Positions 1-8,508 of a stretch of 64,000 nucleotides of DNA are shown here, in pieces. Both the position numbers and the translations under genes were made by a program. The notes under the pieces are model-generated. The model ran no database searches. It saw nothing but the letters and a program-made list of their open reading frames with translations, and was not told the origin of the DNA. Source of the DNA: Lachnospiraceae bacterium (GTDB taxonomy: Bacteria; Bacillota; Clostridia; Lachnospirales; Lachnospiraceae); contig JAFSPF010000051.1 in assembly GCA_017443065.1 (NCBI GenBank), positions 1-64,000 of the forward strand. Reading direction: 5' to 3'. Within the stretch, counting starts at the first letter, position 1. Each line of letters begins with the position of its first letter.

Positions 1-130
1 AGTGGCGCGTTACGGCATTAGTAACGTAACGAGCGAACTCCGAGCGCAAGCGTCCGAAGCGTCTGACATATCTTCCGTAGCCAGCCGCTTCAGGAAAACA
101 ACACCATAAAGAAAAAGTGCCAACGATTAC
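1..130. other. Window edge, no supported gene
   Basis: One plus-strand frame is open from base 2 to a TAA at 107-109 and could be the last 35 codons of a gene that begins outside the window. Its composition is repetitive (Ala/Ser/Glu) and I recognise no family, so I do not call it a gene. No hairpin with a T-run separates it from the promoter at 131. Confidence 0.3.
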
Positions 131-159
131 TTGACACATACCGCTGTCATGCGGATAAT
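131..159 (+). promoter_or_regulatory. Sigma-A promoter for the AMMECR1/MEMO gene
   Basis: A perfect -35 TTGACA (131-136) is followed by a 17-base spacer and the -10 GATAAT (154-159). The start codon it would serve is at 208, after the ribosome binding site AGGAGG at 193-198. Confidence 0.75.
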
Positions 160-207
160 GATTTTGCCCTGTTGTTGTGGTATGATATTGACAGGAGGAA
201 TCAGGCG

Positions 208-1596
208 ATGGCGATTGTTGCAGGGATCATGGTGCCGCATCCGCCGCTGATCGTACCCGCAGTCGGAAAGGGCGAAGAGCATATTATAGACGAGACCGCC
301 GCGGCGTACCGGGAAGCGGCGAAGCTGGTTGCGGAAATGCAGCCGGAGACGATTGTGCTCTCCACGCCGCACAGCATTCTTTACAGTGATTACTTCCATA
401 TTTCCCCGGGCATGGGAGCCACGGGCTCCTTTGCGCAATTTCGCGCGGCCGGAGAAAAATTCACCGTGGATTATGATACGGATTTCGTCACGGCGCTTTC
501 GTCCCTTGCGGACGCAAAGGATTTTCCGGCCGGGACGGAGGGGGAGCGGAACCGGAACCTCGATCACGGGACGATGGTGCCGCTGTACTTCATCAATCAG
601 CAGTATAAAGCATATCAACTGGTCCGCATCGGCCTTTCCGGCCTTTCCCTTGCGGACCATTTCCGCATCGGACAGATGATCGCACAGGTGTCGAGGGAAC
701 TGAACCGCCGCACGGTCTATGTGGCGAGCGGCGACCTCTCGCACCGCCTGCAGCCGGACGGCCCTTACGGCTTTGACCCGCACGGCCCGCAATATGATGA
801 GCGCATCATGGACGTGATGGGACGCGCGGCCTTTGACGAGCTTATGGATTTTGAGGAGGATCTTTGCGAAAAGGCCTCCGAATGCGGACACCGTTCCTTC
901 TGCATGATGGCGGGCGCACTGGACGGCCTGGCGCTGGAAACGAAGCGTCTCAGTCATCAGGACATCACGGGCGTCGGCTACGGGATCTGCACCTACCGCG
1001 TGACGGGAGAGGACGCGTCGCGGCGGATGCTTGCGAAATGGGAAGAACGGAAGGATGCGGAGCGGAAGAGAATCCGGGAAGCGGAGGACGCCTACGTCCG
1101 TCTGGCCAGGCAGTCACTGACCGCATATATTACAAAGCGGGAGCAGATCGCGGTGCCTGCGGATGTGCCGGAGGAAATGCGCACAAAGCGCGCCGGCGCC
1201 TTTGTTTCTTTGCATAAGGAAGGACAGCTGCGCGGCTGCATCGGGACGATCGGTCCCGTGCAGGAAAACCTTGCGGAGGAAATCATCGAAAACGCGATCT
1301 CTGCTTCCACCAGGGATCCGAGGTTTTCCCCGGTGCGGCCGGAGGAGATCGACGCGCTGGAAATCAGCGTCGATGTGCTGGGGGAGACGGAGGTGATCGA
1401 TTCCCCCGCGGCGCTCGATGTGAAGCGTTACGGCGTGATCGTTACCAAGGGCATGAAGCGCGGGCTCCTTTTGCCGAACCTCGACGGGGTCGATACGGTG
1501 GAGGAGCAGCTTTCGATCGCCAAGCGCAAGGCCGGCCTTCGCAGCGATGAAGAGGGCTGCACCTTAGAGCGGTTTGAGGTCATCCGTCATCACTGA
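208..1596 (+). CDS. AmmeMemoRadiSam system protein: MEMO/LigB-like plus AMMECR1 fusion
   Basis: A 462-residue protein joining two domains. Residues ~1-275 are a MEMO-like domain of the LigB extradiol dioxygenase fold, with HPPLIVPAVGKG near the start, then STPHS and SGDLSHR, which supply the usual metal-ligand histidines. Residues ~290-460 are an AMMECR1 domain with the family signature LRGCIGT. The ATG at 208 is preferred over an upstream in-frame ATG at 172 because an AGGAGG lies just ahead of it and the upstream one would overlap the promoter region. These domains are known to co-occur with a radical SAM enzyme, and such an enzyme is present at 9068-10021. The biochemical reaction of the system is not well established, so I assign only the family. 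Identity is very likely; function is open. Confidence 0.9.
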   Translation: MAIVAGIMVPHPPLIVPAVGKGEEHIIDETAAAYREAAKLVAEMQPETIVLSTPHSILYSDYFHISPGMGATGSFAQFRAAGEKFTVDYDTDFVTALSSLADAKDFPAGTEGERNRNLDHGTMVPLYFINQQYKAYQLVRIGLSGLSLADHFRIGQMIAQVSRELNRRTVYVASGDLSHRLQPDGPYGFDPHGPQYDERIMDVMGRAAFDELMDFEEDLCEKASECGHRSFCMMAGALDGLALETKRLSHQDITGVGYGICTYRVTGEDASRRMLAKWEERKDAERKRIREAEDAYVRLARQSLTAYITKREQIAVPADVPEEMRTKRAGAFVSLHKEGQLRGCIGTIGPVQENLAEEIIENAISASTRDPRFSPVRPEEIDALEISVDVLGETEVIDSPAALDVKRYGVIVTKGMKRGLLLPNLDGVDTVEEQLSIAKRKAGLRSDEEGCTLERFEVIRHH

Positions 1597-1616
1597 TTCC
1601 GGAAAAGAGGTATGTT

Positions 1617-2152
1617 GTGAAAAAAATCGGAAAGTACACCATCGGCGGTCTTCAGCATAAGATCTTTAACATGATGCTCCGCCGGATACGTCCAAGGACG
1701 GTGTCCCCACCGTGCAGATGCAGTATGAAAAGGGGGTGAATCCGGAGCATTCTCCCTCGCTCGGCCTGGTGGCCAACATGAGCGAGGTGATGCTGTCCAT
1801 GTACCGGAGTGCGCCGCACCTGAATTCCTGCTTTGTGGCGACGACGGACGGCTGTATCCTCTGCGTGGTGAATGAGAAGGGACAGGTGCTCTTTTCCCCG
1901 CAAAAGGAGGGACTCTTCAAGCCGGAGCTCTCCGCCAAAGCGCCGGATCTCAGGGAAAGCGGCAATGCGGAGCTGGCAGCCTTCGTTTCAAAGGCCCTGC
2001 AGGCCTTAAACGAGGTGTGTGACGCTTCGCCGGAACAGGTGCTGCATCATGTGCGGGAAGCCGTGGACGGCTTTGTGAAGGAAGCGGAACAGTTTGACGA
2101 TCTGACCATGTTGTGTCTGCAATACATTGGAGGAAACGGAAATGGAAGCTGA
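1617..2152 (+). pseudogene. Decayed SpoIIE-type PP2C phosphatase
   Basis: A GTG at 1617 opens a frame reading VKKIGKYTIGGLQHKIFN, which resembles the membrane-proximal N-terminus of Clostridial SpoIIE-family phosphatases. It loses frame around 1675-1685 and stops soon after. From ~1685 a second frame carries what looks like part of the extracellular sensor, then (from ~residue 80 of the open segment at 1712) jumps to a C-terminal piece ending FDDLTMLCLQY, the end of a PP2C domain. The membrane segments, HAMP region and most of the catalytic domain with its metal-binding aspartates are missing, so at least two internal deletions are likely. The segment 1712-2152 remains open and could still be translated from a GTG. 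It overlaps the start of the kinase-like gene at 2142, consistent with an old phosphatase/kinase operon. Confidence 0.65.
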
Positions 2153-2564
2153 ACTGTATGAACTGGAGGTTTCCGCGGAGGTCGAAAAGCTGCCGGAGGT
2201 AATGGCGTTTCTGGAGCAGCATCTGGAGGAAGCGGACTGCTCCATGAAGGCACAAATGCAAATCACCGTGGCGGCGGAGGAGATCTTTGTCAACATCGCC
2301 CATTATGCGTATGCGCCGGGGAAGGGCAATGCCGTGCTGAAGCTCGCGATCGGAGGGGAGCCGAAGACGATGACGCTCACCTTCATCGACAGCGGCGTGA
2401 AGTTTGATCCGCTGGCAAAGGAGGATCCGGATGTCACGCTTGCGGCGGAGGAGCGTGAGATCGGCGGGCTCGGCATCTACATGACAAAAAAGACCATGGA
2501 TGAGGTGCGTTATGCATATGAGGACGGGAAAAATATGCTGACACTGGTCAAACAGCTCGCCTGA
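2142..2564 (+). CDS. RsbW-like anti-sigma/serine-protein kinase (HATPase_c)
   Basis: A 140-residue GHKL-type ATPase. The N-box is seen in QITVAAEEIFVNIAHYAY (N near residue 52), the G1 box in FIDSGVKFDPL and the G2 box in GGLGIYMTKKTMDEV, all in the order and spacing of RsbW/SpoIIAB-like kinases. Such proteins phosphorylate an anti-sigma-factor antagonist or bind a sigma factor. No antagonist or sigma gene adjoins it; the only neighbour is the decayed SpoIIE-type phosphatase upstream, whose C-terminal end it overlaps by 11 bases. The ATG at 2142 follows GGAGG (2129-2133) at a normal distance, better than the TTG at 2127. With its phosphatase partner broken, its signalling role may be lost or altered. 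Confidence 0.8.
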   Translation: MEAELYELEVSAEVEKLPEVMAFLEQHLEEADCSMKAQMQITVAAEEIFVNIAHYAYAPGKGNAVLKLAIGGEPKTMTLTFIDSGVKFDPLAKEDPDVTLAAEEREIGGLGIYMTKKTMDEVRYAYEDGKNMLTLVKQLA

Positions 2565-2574
2565 GAAATGCCTC

Positions 2575-2602
2575 TTGACGATGTTTTCTCATATGATATA
2601 AT
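2575..2602 (+). promoter_or_regulatory. Promoter for rpsU
   Basis: TTGACG (2575-2580), a 16-base spacer and a perfect TATAAT (2597-2602) precede rpsU. The promoter lies just after the stop of the kinase-like gene. Confidence 0.65.
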
Positions 2603-2680
2603 ATTTGATGTTCGTCAGGACGGACAAATAACCCGAAAGTCGCCATGCGAAACAGGGGGCTGAAGGGAGGGTGGAAGAAA

Positions 2681-2857
2681 ATGTCATCGGTTATCGTAAA
2701 AGAGAACGAATCACTCGACAGTGCCTTACGGCGCTTTAAGAGGAGCTGCGCGAAGGCTGGGATCCAGCAGGAGATCCGCAAGCGTGAGCATTACGAAAAG
2801 CCCAGCGTCAGACGCAAAAAGAAGTCTGAAGCGGCACGCAAACGCAAACACAACTAA
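2681..2857 (+). CDS. rpsU: 30S ribosomal protein S21
   Basis: A 58-residue basic protein starting [21 protein letters not shown], the typical S21 N-terminus, and ending in a lysine/arginine-rich tail ([15 protein letters not shown]). S21 binds the small subunit near the 3' end of 16S rRNA and helps initiation. The ATG at 2681 is chosen because GGAGGG sits just upstream; an earlier in-frame ATG at 2645 would add residues not found in S21. It has its own promoter (2575-2602) and a terminator hairpin just downstream, so it is probably monocistronic. Confidence 0.95.
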   Translation: MSSVIVKENESLDSALRRFKRSCAKAGIQQEIRKREHYEKPSVRRKKKSEAARKRKHN

Positions 2858-2876
2858 GGCGTCACCAATCCCCTGC

Positions 2877-3024
2877 ATGTAACGATTCAGAGCCAAGCGA
2901 ATGTGCAAAACAACAACCGTGCAAGCTTGCTTGCAAAAGGTTGTTTTTTTGCAGATTCATTTGGCGAGATGCCACAGCGAGGAAATGCGAAGCATTTTCG
3001 AGCCGTGGCTCTGAATCGTTACAT
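2877..3024. repeat. 148-bp element with 19-bp perfect terminal inverted repeats
   Basis: The ends are exact inverted copies of 19 bases: ATGTAACGATTCAGAGCCA at 2877-2895 and its complement at 3006-3024. The interior holds the rpsU terminator hairpin and a second short dyad near 2985-3005. It has the size and form of a small non-autonomous mobile or REP-like element. No coding sequence fits inside. Its right end stops 13 bases before the ATG of the metallophosphoesterase. Confidence 0.7.
2910..2947 (+). terminator. rpsU terminator
   Basis: ACAACAACC (2910-2918) pairs with GGTTGTTTT (2939-2947), with a GCAAGC-rich loop region and a run of T completing the right arm. It lies inside the inverted-repeat element, so the element may have supplied the terminator. 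Confidence 0.75.
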
Positions 3025-3036
3025 AATTTTACGACT

Positions 3037-3945
3037 ATGATGATTGCGATTCTTGTCATTGGCATATTGGCATTGCTTGTCATTTGCGTGGATCTGATTG
3101 ACACGCACCGTCTTGCGGTCAGGTCCTATGAGATTGCTACGGACCGGCTTTCGCGCGACGTAAAGATTTGCCTGATTTCCGATCTGCATGAAAAAGAAAG
3201 CGGAAAGGAGAACGGGAAGCTGATTGCGGCAATCCGGAAGGAAGCGCCGGATCTGGTGATCAGCGCCGGGGATCTCCTGACGGCCGGCGGGACCATGACC
3301 CGTGACAGAATGAAGGGTGCGCTGCATCTGATGCGCGAGCTTGCGTCCGCTTATCCGGTCTATGCCGCTTACGGGAACCATGAACAGAAGCTGAGCAGGG
3401 ATGAGGAGCGAAACGGCGGCGATCTGATGCAGACCTTTGAACAGACGCTTGCAAAGGACGGCGTGGTCCTGTTGCGGGACGCGGTGGCAAAGGAAGCGCT
3501 TCCGGGGCTGGATATCTACGGGCTGGAGGTGCCGCGTCCGGTGATGGTCCGGGCGGAGGGGGTGCGCTTTACGGACGAGGACATCCGTGCGCGCATCGGC
3601 GCACCGGATCCGGCGCGCTTTTCCCTGCTGATTGCCCATGACCCCGCACAGATGGAAACCTACACCGCCTGGGGCGCGGACCTGGTGCTTTCCGGACATG
3701 TGCACGGGGGAATCGCGAGGCTGCCCCTGATCGGCGGCGTTGTGGCACCGCCCTTTGTATTGTTTCCGAAGTATGACCGCGGCCTGTTTACGGAAACGGC
3801 GGGTGCGCACCGGACACAGATGGTAATCAGCGCGGGACTGGGGGAGCACACGCTTCCGCTCAGATTCAACAATCCGCGGGAGCTTGTCGTTATCACGTTG
3901 AAAGGAAAAACGAGTGGCACTGGAAGTGAAGCTGCAGGTGTTTGA
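3037..3945 (+). CDS. Membrane-anchored calcineurin-like metallophosphoesterase
   Basis: A protein of about 302 residues with one N-terminal membrane segment (MMIAILVIGILALLVICVDL) and a metallophosphoesterase domain. Metal-binding motifs appear in order: ISDLHE (D-x-H), SAGDLL (GD), YGNHE (GNH[ED]), AHDP and SGHVHGG (GHxH). The family includes YaeI/YkuE-like enzymes, some acting on lipid-linked or phosphoester substrates; the substrate here is unknown. The start is uncertain: an inverted-repeat element ends just before the two ATG codons at 3037 and 3040 and no good ribosome binding site is seen. The 3' end overlaps scpA by 32 bases, suggesting co-transcription with scpAB. Confidence 0.85.
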   Translation: MMIAILVIGILALLVICVDLIDTHRLAVRSYEIATDRLSRDVKICLISDLHEKESGKENGKLIAAIRKEAPDLVISAGDLLTAGGTMTRDRMKGALHLMRELASAYPVYAAYGNHEQKLSRDEERNGGDLMQTFEQTLAKDGVVLLRDAVAKEALPGLDIYGLEVPRPVMVRAEGVRFTDEDIRARIGAPDPARFSLLIAHDPAQMETYTAWGADLVLSGHVHGGIARLPLIGGVVAPPFVLFPKYDRGLFTETAGAHRTQMVISAGLGEHTLPLRFNNPRELVVITLKGKTSGTGSEAAGV

Positions 3946-4681
3946 GGGTCCGCTGGATCTGCTCTTACACCTGATTGATAAAAACAAAATCGACATTTAT
4001 GACATTCCGATCGTCACCATCACGGAGCAGTATCTGGAATACATCCGTCAGATGGAGCATGAGGACATGGAGGTTACGAGCGAATTCCTCGTGATGGCCG
4101 CGACGCTCCTGGATATCAAGTGCCGGATGCTGCTGCCCAAGACCGTGAATGAAGAGGGCGAGGAAGAGGATCCGAGAGCGGAGCTCGTGGAGCAGCTTTT
4201 GCAGTACAAGATGTATAAATACATGTCCTATGAGCTCAAGGACATGCAGATCGGCGCGGACTGCCATTTCTTCCGGAAAAAGGACCTGCCGGATGAGGTG
4301 CGTGATTTCGAGATCATCCCGGATCCTGCGGAGCTGGTGGCGGGACGGGATATTGCGTTATTGAACAGCATCCTGCAGGAGCTCTTAAAGCGCCAGAAGG
4401 ACCGTGTGGACCCGATCCGCGCCCACTTCGGCCAGATCGAGCGCGAAGAGATTGACATGGATGAAAAGACGCTCTTCGTCAAGGCCTATGTCCGGGAACA
4501 CGGGAGGGTGAGCTTCCGGCAGCTTCTGGAAAAGCAGCATTCCAAGAGTGAGATCATCGTCACCTTTCTCGTCATTCTGGAGGAGATCAAGACCGGCGGC
4601 ATTGAGGTGCAGCAGGATGATACCTTCGGGGATATCATGATTACATTCAAAGAAAAAGAGGAAACAGGGGTAATTGCATGA
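3914..4681 (+). CDS. scpA: Segregation and condensation protein A (kleisin)
   Basis: A 255-residue protein opening VALEVKLQVFEGPLDLLLHLI, the diagnostic ScpA N-terminus. ScpA is the kleisin that bridges SMC heads and binds ScpB, giving the condensin complex for chromosome segregation. The middle region is acidic (NEEGEEEDPRAELVEQLLQYK) and the C-terminus has the winged-helix segment VSFRQLLEKQHSKSEIIVTF. The GTG at 3914 follows AAAGGAAAAA and overlaps the previous gene. It overlaps scpB by an ATGA junction, so ScpA and ScpB are translationally coupled. Confidence 0.95.
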   Translation: MALEVKLQVFEGPLDLLLHLIDKNKIDIYDIPIVTITEQYLEYIRQMEHEDMEVTSEFLVMAATLLDIKCRMLLPKTVNEEGEEEDPRAELVEQLLQYKMYKYMSYELKDMQIGADCHFFRKKDLPDEVRDFEIIPDPAELVAGRDIALLNSILQELLKRQKDRVDPIRAHFGQIEREEIDMDEKTLFVKAYVREHGRVSFRQLLEKQHSKSEIIVTFLVILEEIKTGGIEVQQDDTFGDIMITFKEKEETGVIA

Positions 4682-5247
4682 ATGCCATTAAAAAAGCGGC
4701 GGCCATCGAGGCCATATTGTTCACCATGGGAGAGTCCGTTGACGTGAAGCGTCTGGCGGAGGCCCTGGAGGAGACGCCGGAAGAGGTGCAGGAACAGCTG
4801 GCCTATCTTCGCGAAAAGTATGAACGGGAGGATTCCGGCATCGGCATCATCGAGCTGGAGGGCGCCGTGCAGCTCTGCACCAAAAAGGAATTTTACGACC
4901 AGCTGATCAGAATCGCCAAGACACCGAAAAAGGTGCAGCTGACGGACACGCTCTTAGAGACGCTTTCCATCATCGCCTATAAGCAGCCCGTGACCAAGGT
5001 GGAGGTGGAGCGGATCCGCGGGGTCAATTCCGATCACGCCGTGGGGAGGCTCGTGGAGCTGGGCTTCGTTGCGGAACTCGGCCGCCTGGATGCGCCCGGA
5101 AAGCCCCTGCTGTTCGGTACCACGGAGGAGTTTCTGCGCTCCTTTGGCGTGCGCTCCATCGAGGAGCTGCCGAGCCTGGATGCCGTCAAGGTGGAGGAAT
5201 TCAAGCAGGAAGCGGAGCGCGAAATCAACGTAAAACTGGATATCTGA
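4678..5247 (+). CDS. scpB: Segregation and condensation protein B
   Basis: A 189-residue protein made of two winged-helix domains, with the ScpB-typical start AIEAILFTMGESV and the conserved segment TLSIIAYKQPVTKVEVERIRGVNSD... in the second domain. It dimerises and binds the ScpA kleisin in the SMC complex. It starts inside the scpA stop codon. Length is normal for the family. The operon appears to end here, because a new promoter follows at 5253. Confidence 0.95.
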   Translation: MNAIKKAAAIEAILFTMGESVDVKRLAEALEETPEEVQEQLAYLREKYEREDSGIGIIELEGAVQLCTKKEFYDQLIRIAKTPKKVQLTDTLLETLSIIAYKQPVTKVEVERIRGVNSDHAVGRLVELGFVAELGRLDAPGKPLLFGTTEEFLRSFGVRSIEELPSLDAVKVEEFKQEAEREINVKLDI

Positions 5248-5252
5248 TGGCT

Positions 5253-5282
5253 TTGTCATCCTCTGCGTAAATATGGTATAAT
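5253..5282 (+). promoter_or_regulatory. Promoter for glgX
   Basis: TTGTCA (5253-5258), an 18-base spacer and TATAAT (5277-5282) with a TGG just before it (extended -10). It sits directly after scpB and 40 bases ahead of the glycogen debranching gene. Confidence 0.65.
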
Positions 5283-5321
5283 AATTCAGGTATTTGTTAC
5301 GGGGGATGGCACGGCATCTGT

Positions 5322-7442
5322 ATGGAAGAGAGACGCACAAGAAAAGAGAAACGCCAGATTCTTGCCTTCAGGGAGGTGGACGGGTTCCGGATCCGTCCCG
5401 GCTTCTATGACATGAACGGCGCCACCGTGATGCCGGACGGCGTCAATTTTACCGTCTATTCCAACGGCGCGACCGGCATTGTCCTCAATCTGTTTTATCA
5501 CGACGAGACAAAACCCTTTGCCAGGATTCCCTTTCCGCAGGAGTACCGCATCGGTAAGGTTTATTCCATGTTTGTCTTCGGCTTAAACATCGAAAACATG
5601 GAATACGCCTATCAGGTCGATGGACCGTGGGAGCCGGAGAACGGGCTGCTTTTTGACCGCACAAAGATCCTGCTCGACCCTTACGCCAAGGCGGTTGCCG
5701 GACAGCGGATCTGGGGCGACAAGACGGGTCCGGAGGATGTCTATCACGCGCGCGTCGTGCGCTCGGATTTCGACTGGAAGCACGTGCCCTTTCCGAAGAC
5801 GGCGATGAGCGACACGATCATCTACGAGATGCACGTGCGCAGCTTTACCAGGCATCCCTCCTCCGGAGTAAAGGCGCCCGGCACCTTCGCGGGCATCATG
5901 GAAAAGATCGACTACCTGAAAAGCCTCGGCGTCACCGCCATCGAGCTGATGCCGGTCTTTGAATTTGACGAGACCTTAAACCGCCGCGTCTTTGAGGGCA
6001 GGGAGCTGCTCGAGTTCTGGGGCTACAATACGGTCAGCTTTTTTGCTCCGAACACGAGCTACGCCTCGACAACGGAATATAACCATGAGGGGGATGAGCT
6101 GAAATCCCTGATCCGCCTGCTCAAGATGAATGACATGGAGGTGATCTTAGACGTCGTCTTCAATCATACCGCCGAGGGCAACGAGCACGGACCGGTGATC
6201 TCCTTCAAGGGCTTTGACAACAATATATATTACATGCTGACGCCGGACGGCAAATATTATAATTTTTCCGGCACCGGCAATACGATGAACTGCAATCATC
6301 CGATGGTGCAGGAGATGATCGTGCAGTGCCTGCGCTACTGGGTCACGGAGTTTCATGTCGATGGCTTCCGCTTTGACTTAGCCTCCATCCTCGGGCGCAA
6401 TCAGGACGGGAGCCCGATGGACAATCCGCCGCTCTTGCAGCGCCTTGCCTATGATCCGATCCTTGGCGACGTCAAGCTGATCGCGGAGGCGTGGGACGCC
6501 GGCGGCATGTACCAGGTGGGAAGCTTCCCCGCCTGGAAGCGCTGGGCGGAATGGAACGGCAAGTACCGCGACGAGCTGCGCTCCTACTTAAAGGGCGATC
6601 TGTGGTGTGCGCCCGACGCGGTCAGGCGCATCATCGGTTCTCCCGATCTGTACGATTCCGGTTATGCGGGCTACGATTCCAGCGTCAACTTCCTGACCTG
6701 TCATGACGGCTTTACGCTCTATGACCTTTACAGTTATAATCATAAGCATAACGAGCTCAACGGCTGGGGCGGCACGGACGGCGCGGATGACAACCGGAGC
6801 TGGAACTGCGGCACCGAGGGGCGGACGGAGGACGAATACATCAATGACCTGCGCTTCCGTATGATGCGCAATGCCATCACCGTCCTCATGTGCTCCAGGG
6901 GAACCCCGATGATCCTGGCGGGGGATGAGTTCGCCAACTCCCAGTACGGCAACAACAACGCCTACTGTCAGGACAACGAAATCTCCTGGCTGGACTGGAC
7001 GCTTTTGGAGCAGAATAAGGAGTATTTTGAGTTTTACCGAAACGTGATTTCCTTCCGGAAAAAGCATCCCGCCATCCGCAGGAATTTAAAGCCCGCCGTC
7101 TGCGGATATCCCTTCATGAGCGTGCACGGTGCGGACGGCAATATGATGCATATCACGGGAGAGGCAAGGCTGATCGCCGTGCGCTTTGCGGGCTACCGCT
7201 CCGGCACCGGACAGGATGATATCGTGTATCTGGTGATCAATGCGCACTGGGAGAAGGCGGAGATCACGCTGCCCCCCGTGAAGGGCTCCGGCATGTGGCA
7301 GATGATCATTGACACGGGTGCGGAGGACGGTGTTTATTACCGTAAGAGCGGCCGCCCTGTGACGGGGCGCTGGCAGATGAAGCCGCGCAGTGTCTGCGTC
7401 TTTACGGCCCTGTATATTGCGGAGAATTTGCACAGGAATTAA
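5322..7442 (+). CDS. glgX: Glycogen debranching enzyme / isoamylase-type GH13
   Basis: A 706-residue GH13 enzyme. The N-terminal ~150 residues form a CBM48-like beta domain (GVNFTVYSNGATGIVLNLF). The catalytic barrel shows the four GH13 regions in order: DVVFNHTAEG, DGFRFDLASIL (nucleophile D), LIAEAWDAGG (acid/base E) and FLTCHDGFTL (H-D). This pattern is that of the GlgX/isoamylase group, which hydrolyses alpha-1,6 branch points in glycogen or limit dextrins. It has its own promoter and is followed after three bases by an unknown membrane protein, so it may lead a short operon. No other glycogen gene lies in the window. Confidence 0.9.
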   Translation: MEERRTRKEKRQILAFREVDGFRIRPGFYDMNGATVMPDGVNFTVYSNGATGIVLNLFYHDETKPFARIPFPQEYRIGKVYSMFVFGLNIENMEYAYQVDGPWEPENGLLFDRTKILLDPYAKAVAGQRIWGDKTGPEDVYHARVVRSDFDWKHVPFPKTAMSDTIIYEMHVRSFTRHPSSGVKAPGTFAGIMEKIDYLKSLGVTAIELMPVFEFDETLNRRVFEGRELLEFWGYNTVSFFAPNTSYASTTEYNHEGDELKSLIRLLKMNDMEVILDVVFNHTAEGNEHGPVISFKGFDNNIYYMLTPDGKYYNFSGTGNTMNCNHPMVQEMIVQCLRYWVTEFHVDGFRFDLASILGRNQDGSPMDNPPLLQRLAYDPILGDVKLIAEAWDAGGMYQVGSFPAWKRWAEWNGKYRDELRSYLKGDLWCAPDAVRRIIGSPDLYDSGYAGYDSSVNFLTCHDGFTLYDLYSYNHKHNELNGWGGTDGADDNRSWNCGTEGRTEDEYINDLRFRMMRNAITVLMCSRGTPMILAGDEFANSQYGNNNAYCQDNEISWLDWTLLEQNKEYFEFYRNVISFRKKHPAIRRNLKPAVCGYPFMSVHGADGNMMHITGEARLIAVRFAGYRSGTGQDDIVYLVINAHWEKAEITLPPVKGSGMWQMIIDTGAEDGVYYRKSGRPVTGRWQMKPRSVCVFTALYIAENLHRN

Positions 7443-7445
7443 ACG

Positions 7446-8081
7446 ATGGAAGAAGCACAGGGACAGGAAAACAAAGGGAAAAAAGGCGATCCGGAGCTGC
7501 TGTATGTGCGCGGCTTCCAGTTCCTGACAAAGGCGGACGCGGAGAAGGCCGTGGTCGATGCGGGCAAGATCGAGTATCTGGAGAGTCATGTCGGCTACGC
7601 GACGTCTTCCGCACTGCTTGCGGTGTATGAAAAGTCCATCCAGAACCGGATTTTCGGCACGCCCGTCGGCTGGTCCTACCTGATGGATCTGCGCAGGCGC
7701 CTGGAGAAGATGGGCGTGGATCCGGCGGAGCTGACGCCCATCCCCATGACGACCTCCTTCACACACACACCGGGCGCGCAGGAAACGGTGCCGGTAAAGG
7801 AAAAGAAAAAGAAGCGCGAGGAGGGGGCGCCGAAGCCGCCGCTGCTCATTGTGTCCGCGGTCCTGAACATTCTGCTGATCATCATCGTCATCATCATGTT
7901 CGTGATCGTGGCCTACGGGGAAACGGACAACATGGTGAACTACAAGCGCAATATCACGAACCGCTACGCGGAGTGGGAGGAGCAGTTAAAGGAACGGGAG
8001 AGTGTGATCCGCGAAAAGGAGCGGGAATTAAAAATAGATAACACAATGTATCAGAATCCGGCAGAAACAGGAGATGAATGA
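7446..8081 (+). CDS. Unknown single-pass membrane protein with coiled-coil tail
   Basis: A 211-residue protein I do not recognise. Residues ~1-100 are a soluble domain (DPELLYVRGFQFLTKADAEKA...), followed by a lysine-rich stretch (KEKKKKREE, ~118-126), one membrane segment at ~131-157 (LLIVSAVLNILLIIIVIIMFVIVAYG) and a charged tail with coiled-coil character (EWEEQLKERESVIREKERELK). The lysines before the membrane suggest the N-terminal domain is cytoplasmic. It lies 3 bases after glgX and overlaps the next gene by an ATGA junction, so the three are likely co-transcribed. Confidence 0.7.
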   Translation: MEEAQGQENKGKKGDPELLYVRGFQFLTKADAEKAVVDAGKIEYLESHVGYATSSALLAVYEKSIQNRIFGTPVGWSYLMDLRRRLEKMGVDPAELTPIPMTTSFTHTPGAQETVPVKEKKKKREEGAPKPPLLIVSAVLNILLIIIVIIMFVIVAYGETDNMVNYKRNITNRYAEWEEQLKERESVIREKERELKIDNTMYQNPAETGDE

Positions 8082-8499
8082 AATGGGTTATGTAACGGAA
8101 GAAGTGGCGCAAAAGGCGAAGGAGCTTTATACGCGCGGGGAATTCAAGCTGGAGTCCGCAAAGCAGGCAACCGGTTCGAGGAGCACCTACCGTGACTGTG
8201 CGGACCTTGCGTTTTATGCCATGCTCTTCGGCATCAAGGCCGTGCTGGCAGTGGATGAGGCGCTTCCCGACAGTCAGGACGAATGCTTTGAAGTGTTCAG
8301 CGAATTCCATGTCGGGACACCGGAGTTTCCGGAGGAGGCCTGGATCCGCATGGACAACCTGATCAAGCTGCGCGGGGTGGATATCGAGAATCCGGACTAC
8401 CAGCCGGAGCTGGCGGACGTCAACACGCAGATCGAGTCCGCGGAATACATGCTGCTGTTGACCAATATGTTCCTGCAGGGGAAGGGTGTGGATGTCTGA
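8074..8499 (+). CDS. Unknown soluble protein
   Basis: A 141-residue acidic protein, predicted helical, with no family I can name. It begins in the ATGA overlap with the preceding membrane protein and has a second in-frame ATG at 8083. No signal peptide, membrane segment or metal-binding motif is visible. Operon position downstream of glgX is the only functional hint. It ends 10 bases from the convergent HAD gene. Confidence 0.65.
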   Translation: MNEMGYVTEEVAQKAKELYTRGEFKLESAKQATGSRSTYRDCADLAFYAMLFGIKAVLAVDEALPDSQDECFEVFSEFHVGTPEFPEEAWIRMDNLIKLRGVDIENPDYQPELADVNTQIESAEYMLLLTNMFLQGKGVDV

Positions 8500-8508
8500 T
8501 CCCGCCGC

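Noticed and set aside
127..957. A 276-codon minus-strand frame at the window start
   Set aside because: It is antisense to the AMMECR1/MEMO gene, which has a promoter, ribosome binding site and signature motifs.
3019..3996. A 325-codon minus-strand frame over the metallophosphoesterase
   Set aside because: The plus-strand gene has ordered metal-binding motifs; the minus frame has none.
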